A stretch of DNA of 7,806 bases from an uncultured Bacteroidales bacterium (GCA_937892155.1 CALAUG010000054.1:1-7806); one strand, 5' to 3'; counted from the first letter of the stretch, positions 1 to 6,586 are shown. Notes: generated from the letters alone by a model not told the origin. Made by a program: numbers and translations.

Positions 1-419
1 CCAGAGCTGTTGTTGGCGGGACTTTTTATTGTCAGGGTGCCGTTGGCGTAGGTCCAGGTGAAGGAGGTGCCGACATAGGTGTAGTCGGTGTTGTTGCCAG
101 TGCGCGAGTAGCGGGTGGTGTTGTAAAGGCGCATGCCATCGAAGGCGCAGTTTGTGATGACGTAGCGCTGGGCTGTGGTGAACTGCGAACAAAGTGTGAC
201 TGAGAAAATCGTGGGTTGTCGCTTCAATCCACTAAATGAGATGGACAACGCCGAGGTGGAGGTGCTGTTCACGGTCATTGTGGTTGGCGTGGGCATGGTT
301 TCGATGCCGTTTATCGCATTGACCATCTCTGCAGGCGTCATCTTCGCCGATTTTCCCGTCTTGCTGCGGATGGCGTCGGCCAATGCCGTCAGCATGGTGT
401 CACTGATTATCTTATTCAT
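1..419 (-). CDS. Phage tail fibre/appendage-like protein, N-terminal part (runs off left edge)
   Basis: The reading frame starts at ATG 419 and stays open to the window edge, giving 139 codons without a stop. The N-terminus reads MNKIISDTMLTALADAIRSK, followed by a Thr-Gly-Lys and MTPAEMVNAI. This 'LADAIRxKTG...MTPAEM' module is a recurrent N-terminal motif in tail or baseplate appendage proteins of gut phages (recalled, not searched). The rest is rich in Thr, Ser, Asn and Tyr, as expected for a beta-structured fibre. The start lies one base after the stop of the hub gene, so the two are probably translated together from one late transcript. The product is probably attached at the tail tip. 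Receptor binding is an inference from position. The C-terminus and any lectin-like domain are outside the window. Confidence 0.7.
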   Translation of the reverse strand, partial: MNKIISDTMLTALADAIRSKTGKSAKMTPAEMVNAINGIETMPTPTTMTVNSTSTSALSISFSGLKRQPTIFSVTLCSQFTTAQRYVITNCAFDGMRLYNTTRYSRTGNNTDYTYVGTSFTWTYANGTLTIKSPANNSS

Positions 420-420
420 A

Positions 421-2841
421 CTACCAAGCTATCTTTTCTGCGTTTTCTATTCGTTCTGCTGCCATCTGGGCTATCTTGTCGAGGTCGGATGAGGTAAGGA
501 CATAACTGTCACCCTTGTCGCCCTTATCGCCTTTCTCTCCTTGCAGCGATTTCAGCCACTCTTCTTTGGTTCCTTTGAAGCCATGCGCCACCGCTATCTC
601 ATAGGCAGAGGCGCCGTCTTTGCCGCCTGAGATATCCAACTGTTTCTTCAAGGTCTGAAGGGCAGGGTCGCTCATCAGCAGTTCCCGACCGACATAGAGG
701 GTATTGGCAGCAAGGGCGATGGGTTCTGTAATGGCTTTTATCTCTTCGGGCATGATGTCGGAGGCAAGGACGATGCCGTTGGAGGTGATGCTTAGCGGTC
801 GCACATCGCTATAGCGCCATTGCCAGGTGTCGTTGATGTTGGTGAGGGTGACAAGCAGCACTTGCTGTTGGTTTGCCAACGGGAGGAGTTCGTTGCTTTG
901 GTTACCAAGGAGGACAACCTCTGCCTGTGTGTCATCGGGAGCAAAGCGTGCAAGGAGCGAGTAGGTCTCGTTGGTACGGAGTTGGGTGAGGTCGATGGGT
1001 GTCTCGGGGATAAGAATGGATGCGCCTTGCTTGGGCTGCAGCATGCCTTTGGAGAGGACGGCAGTGGAGCCTTTACGCACCACATTGGAGGTGAGGGCAA
1101 AGGTGCTCGGGGTGTTGATGCCGATGGGGACTGTTATACGGATGGAGTCGACGTCGGAGGTCAGTGCCTCGATGTGGTTGTCGGACATGATCTCGATGAA
1201 TTTGTTCTCGCCAAGGGCTGCCGAGGTGAGCCGCTCGTACCAGTTGCGCAGTTCCTGCAGTTCGAAGGTGCGCTCTTTGATGATGCCTTTGGGTTTGTTC
1301 TCGCTCAGTCGCAGCTCCAGTTCCCAAGGACTAGCGACGGGATAGCGGAGGTACTCTACCCTATTCTGATAGAAACCGCCGAGGAAGTGGTTGTCGGCTA
1401 TGCGTACGATGTCGCCGAGATGGATGGTGATGTTGTTGTCTTCGATATAGCGTGGCTCGCATGTGACGTTGATGACGGGCTGAAAGAGTTGGTAGTTTTT
1501 CAGCGTTTCGTAGGCTTTCTCGGCAAGGCGTTCTTGTGCCTCAAGGATATAATGCGGGGTCATGACGATGCCGAGCAGCGCGAACTGGTCGCCGAACTTG
1601 GGGGTGAGGACAGTGTTGGGGATGAGGGCATAGTCGCTCTCTATGGGGACGATGATGAAGTCGAAGTCGCCGTATTTTTCGGAGCGGGTGGCAAAGCGTA
1701 CTTCAAACTCGATGCCATTGAGGTTGCCGCTCTCGAAGACGATGGTGGGGTTGATGCCGTCGGCCTGTACGATCTCGGCTGCCAGGGTGGCTGAGGTGGC
1801 ATTGAGCGCCTGTGCCTTGCAGTGGAACAGCGGACGACCGTTGGCTTGGTTGGTGACGCTCACTTGCTGGATGCCGAAGGTCATGCTGGGGTAGATATCG
1901 TCGTCAAGGATGACTTCCTCTCTGCCGTCATCGGTGCCTACGCCGCCACGGCTGTCGGTCTGCAGTGTGGTAGTCGTGCCGTCGGCAAGGTGGATGGTGT
2001 AGCGATGATTAGGTTCGAGGCGCAGTCGGGTGTCGTAGCTGATGTCGAGTCCGCTCTCTACGGCTTGCTTGGGGGTGATGTTGCGAGTGCCGCCGTAGAG
2101 GTAGAGTTTCGTGGGTCGCGACTGGTTGCCGTTGCCAAATCTCAAGGATGCGACGCCGTTGGAGACGTTGCCTTTCATGCCGCCACTCTCGCCGTAGTTG
2201 GTGGAGAGGTCGATGATGGTGGAGGTTTCGTATTTCTCCATATAGAGGATGCCGCCAGCCATCCACCAGTCGCACTCGTAAGCGTTTGCCACATCGTCCA
2301 GAGCTTGTCGGATGGTTGCCCCTTCCCACGAGAACGACATAAGTTTGGTGTCGGCGTAGTCGTTGCCTGGTGGTAGGCTGAGGCGGTCAAATTCGTGGGA
2401 GAAGTAGTTTTGGAAGCGCTGACTGACACAGCGGTCGATGGCAGAGAGGATGAGTTCGCAGATGGTTTTCTTGTTGGCGTTGATGGCGAAGTTGGGCTCT
2501 ATCCATGTGGTGGTCGTGCCTTGTGTGTCGGTGACACTGACGGGGCGTGCCATGGTGAAGTTGCCCAGGAGGCAATGTGGGCGGTAGAAGTTGACGTCGT
2601 AGGTGCAATAGCCGTCGGCGAGCTGCGGCATATAGAGATCGCGGATGTACCAGTTCTGACCATTATATTGGATATAGGAGTACGGAAGTATGTTGATGGC
2701 TCGGGTGCTATGGCTGACGATGCGCACGTAGGCATCGCCGCCCACGGTCTCGACAACTTGGCTCGCCTGCTGGAGGTCGAGTTCCAGCACCATGTCGTCG
2801 GTTGGATCAAACACCTGGATATGAGAGATGCTATTCTGCAT
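421..2841 (-). CDS. Phage baseplate hub / tail-tip (Tal, gp27-like) protein with collagen-like C-terminus
   Basis: A protein of 806 residues from ATG 2841. A TTG 21 bases upstream could extend it by 7 residues, but ATG is preferred because it overlaps the preceding stop by only 11 bases. Residues 1-300 look like a tail hub: an N-terminal beta region, then a helix and strand region around 169-203 (WEGATIRQALDDVANAYECD, WWMAGGILYMEK), then RPTKLYLYGGTRNI at 242-255, a pattern seen in tail-tip proteins of Bacteroidales phages. A later helix (YILEAQERLAEKAYETLK) is followed by a beta region with IHLGDIVRI, as in Tal-type proteins. The C-terminus carries a GASAYEIAVAHGFKGT module (743-758), a short collagen-like run (768-778) and a final helix. 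It would form the tail tip and carry the fibre protein encoded just downstream. No peptidase active site was recognised. Hub assignment is by motif and position only. Confidence 0.72.
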   Translation of the reverse strand: MQNSISHIQVFDPTDDMVLELDLQQASQVVETVGGDAYVRIVSHSTRAINILPYSYIQYNGQNWYIRDLYMPQLADGYCTYDVNFYRPHCLLGNFTMARPVSVTDTQGTTTTWIEPNFAINANKKTICELILSAIDRCVSQRFQNYFSHEFDRLSLPPGNDYADTKLMSFSWEGATIRQALDDVANAYECDWWMAGGILYMEKYETSTIIDLSTNYGESGGMKGNVSNGVASLRFGNGNQSRPTKLYLYGGTRNITPKQAVESGLDISYDTRLRLEPNHRYTIHLADGTTTTLQTDSRGGVGTDDGREEVILDDDIYPSMTFGIQQVSVTNQANGRPLFHCKAQALNATSATLAAEIVQADGINPTIVFESGNLNGIEFEVRFATRSEKYGDFDFIIVPIESDYALIPNTVLTPKFGDQFALLGIVMTPHYILEAQERLAEKAYETLKNYQLFQPVINVTCEPRYIEDNNITIHLGDIVRIADNHFLGGFYQNRVEYLRYPVASPWELELRLSENKPKGIIKERTFELQELRNWYERLTSAALGENKFIEIMSDNHIEALTSDVDSIRITVPIGINTPSTFALTSNVVRKGSTAVLSKGMLQPKQGASILIPETPIDLTQLRTNETYSLLARFAPDDTQAEVVLLGNQSNELLPLANQQQVLLVTLTNINDTWQWRYSDVRPLSITSNGIVLASDIMPEEIKAITEPIALAANTLYVGRELLMSDPALQTLKKQLDISGGKDGASAYEIAVAHGFKGTKEEWLKSLQGEKGDKGDKGDSYVLTSSDLDKIAQMAAERIENAEKIAW
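508..540 (-). repeat. Collagen-like Gly-X-Y codons in the tail hub gene
   Basis: This stretch encodes GEKGDKGDKGD (hub residues 768-778), with Gly-Asp-Lys as repeating triplet. It directly follows the module ending in EEWLKSLQ. Short collagen-like runs are common in phage tail proteins, where they hold trimeric fibres together. Here it lies only 28 residues from the C-terminus and may mark the joint to the next appendage. Confidence 0.8.
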
Positions 2842-3259
2842 GGTTCGTCGGGTTGGGTTCAAGGAATTTGATGCGAAGGAGGGCGCGGTCCGACTCGCCG
2901 ATGGCGTTGTATTCGCTCATCTCTTCGTAGAAGAGGTAGTAGTGGCGGTTGAGTTCCTCAACAAAGATATTGTTGGTGCCCTTGCCGTCCTCGCCTTGCA
3001 GGAGTGCGGTGGTTAGTCGGTCAAGGGCATCTTGCAGTTGCTCTACTCCGCCGAAGCCTTTGATAAGGAAGAATAGTGTGAGTGTGCGACTCTGCACTTG
3101 GCCGTGATAGAGCGCCACGACATCGCCGTTGATGGCTTTGTTGGTATTGACAATGGGTGCTTTGGGCTTCGCCGGCTTCATCAGCTCGCCAAGACAGCCC
3201 CGAAGCGGCGTCAGTCCATACTCGGAGCAATGCACTCCGTTGATTAATATGTTCAGCAT
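2831..3259 (-). CDS. Small tail protein, possibly distal-tail (Dit)-like
   Basis: 142 residues from ATG 3259. A TTG start at 3307 would lie upstream of the promoter element at 3283-3290, so it is rejected. The protein begins MLNILINGVHCSEYGLTPLR, resembling the opening of Dit-type tail proteins (a target 'NG...YGL' strand), and continues with alternating strands (QSRTLTLFFLIKG), a helix (LQDALDRLTTALL) and another strand pair near the end. It is smaller than a classical two-domain Dit (about 200-250 residues) and would match only its N-terminal ring-forming half. The gene precedes the hub gene, the usual Dit-Tal order in siphoviruses, and overlaps its start by 11 bases. A tail-completion or other small tail protein is an alternative. 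The phage-tail role is likely; the exact identity is not. Confidence 0.55.
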   Translation of the reverse strand: MLNILINGVHCSEYGLTPLRGCLGELMKPAKPKAPIVNTNKAINGDVVALYHGQVQSRTLTLFFLIKGFGGVEQLQDALDRLTTALLQGEDGKGTNNIFVEELNRHYYLFYEEMSEYNAIGESDRALLRIKFLEPNPTNHAE

Positions 3260-3282
3260 AGTTTTCAGTAGAATTATAGGCA

Positions 3283-3290
3283 CAAAGGTA
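3283..3290 (-). promoter_or_regulatory. Bacteroidetes-type promoter -7 element (TACCTTTG) for the tail-tip block
   Basis: The minus strand reads TACCTTTG, a full match to the Bacteroidetes -7 consensus TAnnTTTG, 23 bases before the ATG at 3259. No good -33 TTTG box is seen at the usual 19-21 base spacing. The position fits a short leader for the Dit-like/hub/fibre genes. Confidence 0.5.
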
Positions 3291-3362
3291 GTGCTTTTCA
3301 ATGACAAAACACTCTACGATTGCTTTGCCATCGAAGATTTTCGCCGTGCGAAAAAATTATAG

Positions 3363-3370
3363 TATCTTTG
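3363..3370 (+). promoter_or_regulatory. Bacteroidetes-type promoter -7 element (TATCTTTG) for the YbjQ/SHOCT gene
   Basis: TATCTTTG matches TAnnTTTG and lies 23 bases before the ATG at 3394. A degenerate -33 box (TTTTC near 3338) sits at about the right distance. The element supports starting the gene at 3394 and not at the in-frame ATG 3301, which would be upstream of the transcript. It is back-to-back with the leftward promoter element at 3283-3290. Confidence 0.65.
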
Positions 3371-3393
3371 CGCAAAACTTTAAAATAGTTATT

Positions 3394-4389
3394 ATGCAAC
3401 TTTATACAACTCAAAAAATAGATGGAGTAGAGATTGAGTCATACTTAGGATTGGTCATTGCTACTCAAGTTTCAGGAACTGGTTTTTTGTCAGATTTGAC
3501 TGCAAGTATCTCTGATATTTTTGGCGGACACTCTGGTACATATCGAAATGCGATGAATGATCTTTGTGAAGATGTCCTTAAACAACTCAAAGAAAAAGCA
3601 GAATTAAAAGGCGCAAACGCGATTATTGGGGTTCATATTGATTTTGACAACATATCGGCAAAAGGTATGTCCATGTTTATGGTTTCTGCACAAGGTACTG
3701 CTGTGAAATTATCAGATAATTCAAAGAATTACAGCAGATACAACATGTATCGTTTACTGCACGAAATCAAATCTTTCCTTGATGAGGGAATAATCTCTCA
3801 AGATGATTACGAGATTGAAGCTAAACGTATTCGTTCCGATTTTGAGAAAAAGGTAAATATTGACAAAGCAGACTTTGTCAATGAGTTAAAAAAGAAAGAA
3901 GAATTTGAGCAAGAACATGAGTTAGAACTTCGCATTATTCGTAATAACGAGCGAAAGGAAGAACTGATTACAAGGGGAATAGAAATACTTAAATCATTGA
4001 ATTTATCTAGTGGTTCTGCTGACAATATACAACAAATAAACAGTTTGTCAGGCACGGAGATCACAGATTCATCTTATGATGATATAGATTTGAATGGTTC
4101 AAATATGTATGAAGACATTAAAAAACTTACTGAAATGGGTAGGTATGCAGAGGCATGCAAGGTGTACATTGATTACACCGGACTTGAGGCTGATGATGCA
4201 AAAGAATATGTTGTATCGGTATATAGTCAATGCAAGTTCGTTAATAACAGTGCTTACAATCAACTATCATCTAAGTTAGTGACTGCAATGTTAGAAGATA
4301 AAAAAGATGCTGCAATTAAGACTTTTGTTGATTCAACAAAAATGGCAGAATCTGTGGCTAAAAATATTCTTGATAGGATAATGGAATAA
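3394..4389 (+). CDS. YbjQ-like domain plus SHOCT domain protein with two L7/L12-like C-terminal repeats (moron-like)
   Basis: 331 residues, no signal peptide or membrane segment, so probably cytoplasmic. Residues 10-105 fit the YbjQ/UPF0145 (PF01906) family: a first strand, SDIFGGHSGTYRNAM, a long helix, then LKGANAIIGVHIDFD and a closing AQGTAV. Residues 119-147 (LLHEIKSFLDEGIISQDDYE...) fit a SHOCT domain, thought to mediate oligomer formation. A highly charged helix follows to about 203. After a Ser/Asn-rich linker, residues 241-277 (KKLTEMGRYAEACKVYIDYT, then GLEADDAKEYV) and 294-329 look like two copies of the ribosomal L7/L12 C-terminal motif 'G..eAik.yre.tGl.l.eAK..V'. The gene is opposite to the flanking phage genes, visibly richer in A+T, and has its own promoter and terminator. 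That suggests a later acquisition expressed from the lysogen. Its biological function is unknown; the YbjQ family has no settled role. Confidence 0.85.
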   Translation: MQLYTTQKIDGVEIESYLGLVIATQVSGTGFLSDLTASISDIFGGHSGTYRNAMNDLCEDVLKQLKEKAELKGANAIIGVHIDFDNISAKGMSMFMVSAQGTAVKLSDNSKNYSRYNMYRLLHEIKSFLDEGIISQDDYEIEAKRIRSDFEKKVNIDKADFVNELKKKEEFEQEHELELRIIRNNERKEELITRGIEILKSLNLSSGSADNIQQINSLSGTEITDSSYDDIDLNGSNMYEDIKKLTEMGRYAEACKVYIDYTGLEADDAKEYVVSVYSQCKFVNNSAYNQLSSKLVTAMLEDKKDAAIKTFVDSTKMAESVAKNILDRIME

Positions 4390-4592
4390 AACCGACAACA
4401 CTTAGTGGACAAAATCCCATATGGAGGTAATAGATAAAAAAATCTGGAGCCCTATCCTCACGGACAAGACTCCAAGCAAAATGAAAATACAATAAACCAA
4501 TTTCAACTAAGGATGTTGAATATTTTGGGATCATGAGATAAGAACTAGCAGAACGATGACGGACTCACAGTGCCGTCGGACTGTAGATCATA
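4390..4592 (+). other. Structured 3' intergenic region after the YbjQ/SHOCT gene
   Basis: No convincing gene. It holds an inverted repeat TTCAAC/GTTGAA (4502-4507 and 4515-4520) and a second possible hairpin GACGG...CCGTC (4558-4562 and 4573-4577), and leads into the terminator at 4593. It reads as a roughly 200-base 3' untranslated region. A 24-codon ORF (4421-4495) is present but has no supporting feature. Confidence 0.4.
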
Positions 4593-4620
4593 GGCAGGTG
4601 CTTGCAGCATCTGCCTTTTT
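4593..4620 (+). terminator. Rho-independent terminator
   Basis: GGCAGGTGC pairs with GCATCTGCC (nine pairs, one G-U) around the loop TTGCA and is followed by TTTTT. The T run is on the plus-strand side, so it ends transcripts of the YbjQ/SHOCT gene and prevents reading antisense into the glycosyltransferase gene. Read on the minus strand the hairpin has no T run. Confidence 0.85.
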
Positions 4621-4626
4621 GTTGCA

Positions 4627-5172
4627 CTAACGATGAAACGAATAGTCAGTGCGGGTGACAGGTCTTGCGGGATCTATCAGACTGACGGAGGGGGCGTGGT
4701 TGACGAGGTTGGGGACGTACTGGAGGTAATGCAGGTGGTTTCGCTGCAGCCATCGACCCAGTTCAACATCATACTCCTCGCTCTTCGCCTCGTGCTCCAG
4801 GAACGCCAGCAAGCGGCTTGCATAGCCCTCGGGATAGTAGGTGCACACGTTGTAGGCAAAGGTGCGACCGTCGCGAGGAAAAAAGCCCTGGCGTTCTCCA
4901 AAGCGTATCTTCGGATACATGGCGAAGAAGTTGATGAGGGCGTTGGGACGCTGGGCAATGACTCGCTCTATGTTTTCAGTAAAGCAGTTACATGGTGTGG
5001 CATCATCCTCCAGTCGCACACAGGGCTCATCGGTGAGCGCCAACGAGCGGCAGAAGGTCTTGAAGGCACTCCGATAGCCGTTGTCAACCACCAACTCAAG
5101 GTGAGGAATCTCGCTCTTGAGGAGGTCAAGCGACCGACCGCCCCACTCCGTTGTCTGACAGATATATCGCAT
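4627..5172 (-). CDS. Phage-encoded short glycosyltransferase (GT-A type, EDD motif)
   Basis: 181 residues. The protein starts MRYICQTTEWGGRSLDLLKS, then has PHLELVVDNG, then CVRLEDDATPCNCF (51-64) with an Asp-Asp pair (56-57) placed like the metal/nucleotide-sugar binding motif of GT-A enzymes. A similar 'vLqDDalpC..F' pattern occurs in small glycosyltransferases of actinophages. Near the C-terminus a YDVELGRWL stretch (134-142) and PNLVNHAPSVS (154-164) match the 'D..l..w...P.LV.H...S' pattern of GT25/phage transferases. It would transfer a sugar in the cytoplasm; donor and acceptor cannot be read from sequence. The start lies two bases after the stop of the decoration-like gene, so the two are coupled, which hints that a virion protein is the acceptor. 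It is short for a GT25 enzyme (about 250 residues) but shows no sign of truncation. Confidence 0.7.
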   Translation of the reverse strand: MRYICQTTEWGGRSLDLLKSEIPHLELVVDNGYRSAFKTFCRSLALTDEPCVRLEDDATPCNCFTENIERVIAQRPNALINFFAMYPKIRFGERQGFFPRDGRTFAYNVCTYYPEGYASRLLAFLEHEAKSEEYDVELGRWLQRNHLHYLQYVPNLVNHAPSVSLIDPARPVTRTDYSFHR

Positions 5173-5174
5173 GA

Positions 5175-5783
5175 TTAGTCATCATTGTTTCGTTGCTCCT
5201 CAACGAAAGCATTCTCAATGGTGAGCGCAAGGGTTGGCGAGTTGAACCAGTTGCGTACGGGATAGTACTGATTCTGGTCGTTGACCAGATAGGAGTTGGC
5301 GGTATATTCTTCGTTGTCAAGGAATTCGTGGATGGCATTGGCATAGGCCTGTGCGTCGATATGGGCACAGACGGCAACACCGTCGCCAACGAATTCGTCT
5401 TTGGAGAAGTCGTGGGAACGGATAAGGACACCAACGACCTCTTCTGGTTGGATGCCGGAGCCGCTGCCGCCGGTAGTGTTCTTGCCGAAGCCGAGGAATG
5501 GGTCGGTGCCGCTGCCTGCTTCGTAGACACAGAGTGTGGCGAGATAGAAGCTGCTGCTCTCAGGGTCATACAGCACAGGAGTGCCGGCAGGGAAGACCTG
5601 GCCATTGAGGAATCCGTTAGGGTTGGCACCTACGGAAGCGCCGCCGAGTTTGGTTTGGCGTACGTTGCTGACGATGAGTTCGTCGTACATGGTGAAGATT
5701 TCGAGTTCCTGGCCATTGAGGCTTCGTGTCGGGCGCTCAAAATCTTGGTAGTAGTCGTTGTTGAGTTCTTGGGGAGTTTTCAT
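5175..5783 (-). CDS. Phage structural protein, possibly head decoration protein
   Basis: 202 residues from ATG 5783. The core (40-143) has features of head decoration proteins: VRQTKLGGASVGANPNGFLN, FPAGTPVLYD (64-73), then strands, a Gly/Ser-rich loop (TTGGSGSG) and VVGVLIRSHDFSKDEFVGDG, where a lambda gpD-like fold has 'G.pv....' and 'GVL'. The C-terminal 60 residues are acidic with Asn/Tyr (NEEYTANSYLVNDQNQYY), and the end (VEEQRNNDD) is highly charged. It lies 24 bases after the scaffold-like gene and is coupled to the glycosyltransferase gene. It is too short for an HK97-fold major capsid protein. A virion role is likely from position and composition; decoration is the best guess. Confidence 0.5.
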   Translation of the reverse strand: MKTPQELNNDYYQDFERPTRSLNGQELEIFTMYDELIVSNVRQTKLGGASVGANPNGFLNGQVFPAGTPVLYDPESSSFYLATLCVYEAGSGTDPFLGFGKNTTGGSGSGIQPEEVVGVLIRSHDFSKDEFVGDGVAVCAHIDAQAYANAIHEFLDNEEYTANSYLVNDQNQYYPVRNWFNSPTLALTIENAFVEEQRNNDD

Positions 5784-5807
5784 TGTCTGGTATGGTTTTA
5801 TTGGTTG

Positions 5808-6419
5808 TTATATCATCGATTTGGCAAGGGCTTTCAGTTCCTCGGTCGTTGGGAGTTCCTGTCCGAGATCACTGCCTTTGGATGGCATCTGAGCCACGAT
5901 GCCGTTTTTCAGCATCTGCGATTTGATGTTGGAGAAGTCCGATTCAATCTTCGTGACCAGTGCATCGAGTTCTTCCTCGTTCTGCAGCTGATACATATTG
6001 ATAAACGCAACAGGGATGTCGCGGAGTCGAGCGTCGTTGACCAGTCGCGCCGAGAGTTTCTCGGCTTTCTGTGCGGCATTCATCTCGGCAAACTGCGACT
6101 GCAGCGCTTTCAGGGTCTTCTTGATTTCCTGAGTCTCATCCTTTTCCTTCTTCTCTTCTGGTTTGGGTTCGGGTTTAGGCTCGGGCTTAGGTTCTGGTTT
6201 GTTGAATTTCTTCTCTACCTCAGTGGCAGTGCGGGTGGCGATTTTCTGCGTCATCAATGCCCATGCTTCCGCGTTGCCCACGGCAACGGTCACATCTTCA
6301 TCGGTGGCATCGTCGGCGAGGTTCTTGGCAATCAGTTCAGCAAGACCCTCTAATTCATCTTTTTTGAAACCGTACTTTGCATAGGACGTTTTCAGCTGAG
6401 ACAATACTTTTTCTTTCAT
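5808..6419 (-). CDS. Phage scaffold-like / capsid assembly protein
   Basis: 203 residues from ATG 6419. It starts MKEKVLSQLKTSYAKYGFKK, a helical opening that I recall from capsid-block proteins of Bacteroidales phages. Helices run to about 70, then a low-complexity Lys-Pro-Glu-Pro linker (74-88), a second charged helical part (95-125, LKALQSQFAEMNAAQKAEKL) and a C-terminal helical region. High charge, few aromatics and a coiled-coil/linker/helix layout fit scaffold proteins, which are internal and often cleaved or ejected. It is the first gene of the leftward head-type block, just after a TAnnTTTG promoter. No protease motif was seen. Capsid assembly is inferred from composition and neighbours. 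Confidence 0.55.
   Translation of the reverse strand: MKEKVLSQLKTSYAKYGFKKDELEGLAELIAKNLADDATDEDVTVAVGNAEAWALMTQKIATRTATEVEKKFNKPEPKPEPKPEPKPEEKKEKDETQEIKKTLKALQSQFAEMNAAQKAEKLSARLVNDARLRDIPVAFINMYQLQNEEELDALVTKIESDFSNIKSQMLKNGIVAQMPSKGSDLGQELPTTEELKALAKSMI
6156..6200 (-). repeat. Lys-Pro-Glu-Pro codon repeat in the scaffold-like gene
   Basis: The minus strand encodes about three and a half KPEP units (residues 74-88) from near-identical 12-base repeats. Such a linker separates the two helical halves of the protein. The 12-base period is a likely site of length variation among relatives. Confidence 0.75.
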
Positions 6420-6445
6420 AATTTATGTGTGAATGATTGACGGTG

Positions 6446-6477
6446 CAAAAGTAGTCAATAAATTTGATTCAACCAAC
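6446..6477 (-). promoter_or_regulatory. Bacteroidetes-type promoter for the head-type block
   Basis: Read on the minus strand, the -7 element is TACTTTTG (6453 down to 6446), 26 bases before ATG 6419. A GTTG (6477 down to 6474) serves as -33 box with 20 bases between, close to the Bacteroidetes spacing. It would drive the scaffold, decoration and glycosyltransferase genes. Confidence 0.6.
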
Positions 6478-6586
6478 TTTTTCAATGGTTTTATGACATC
6501 TTTTTACCCCTTTTGTATTACTATACAATCACTAATTTTATCTAACGCATTATTATAGATTTGTTTTACAACGAATTGCGACATCT

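Noticed and set aside
175..492. 105-codon plus-strand frame with hydrophobic stretches
   Set aside because: It crosses the hub/fibre gene boundary in antisense; the hydrophobic run is the complement of fibre codons and there is no promoter.
820..1794. 324-codon open frame on the plus strand
   Set aside because: It is antisense to the hub gene, whose protein shows phage tail motifs. The frame has a strongly repetitive Val/Asp/Gly-rich composition, typical of an antisense shadow, and no promoter of its own.
3301..3393. 31-residue upstream extension of the YbjQ/SHOCT protein
   Set aside because: The extension lies across the TATCTTTG promoter element, so it would not be in the transcript, and the YbjQ domain starts after the ATG at 3394.
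4421..4495. 24-codon ORF (MEVIDKKIWSPILTDKTPSK...) downstream of the cargo gene
   Set aside because: Too short to judge, no ribosome-binding or promoter signal, and it lies in a region better explained as a 3' untranslated region.
4633..5178. 181-codon open frame on the plus strand mirroring the glycosyltransferase
   Set aside because: Same span as the glycosyltransferase on the other strand, without motifs. The minus-strand frame carries EDD and PNLVNH motifs and is coupled to its upstream gene.
6160..6200. Short tandem repeat considered as an iteron or CRISPR-like array
   Set aside because: The 12-base units are in frame and encode a KPEP linker. There are no spacers, so it is a protein-coding repeat.
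5193..6353. 386-codon open frame on the plus strand
   Set aside because: It is antisense to the decoration-like and scaffold-like genes and spans their boundary. It has no promoter or recognisable motif, and the leftward genes are tightly packed with their own promoter.
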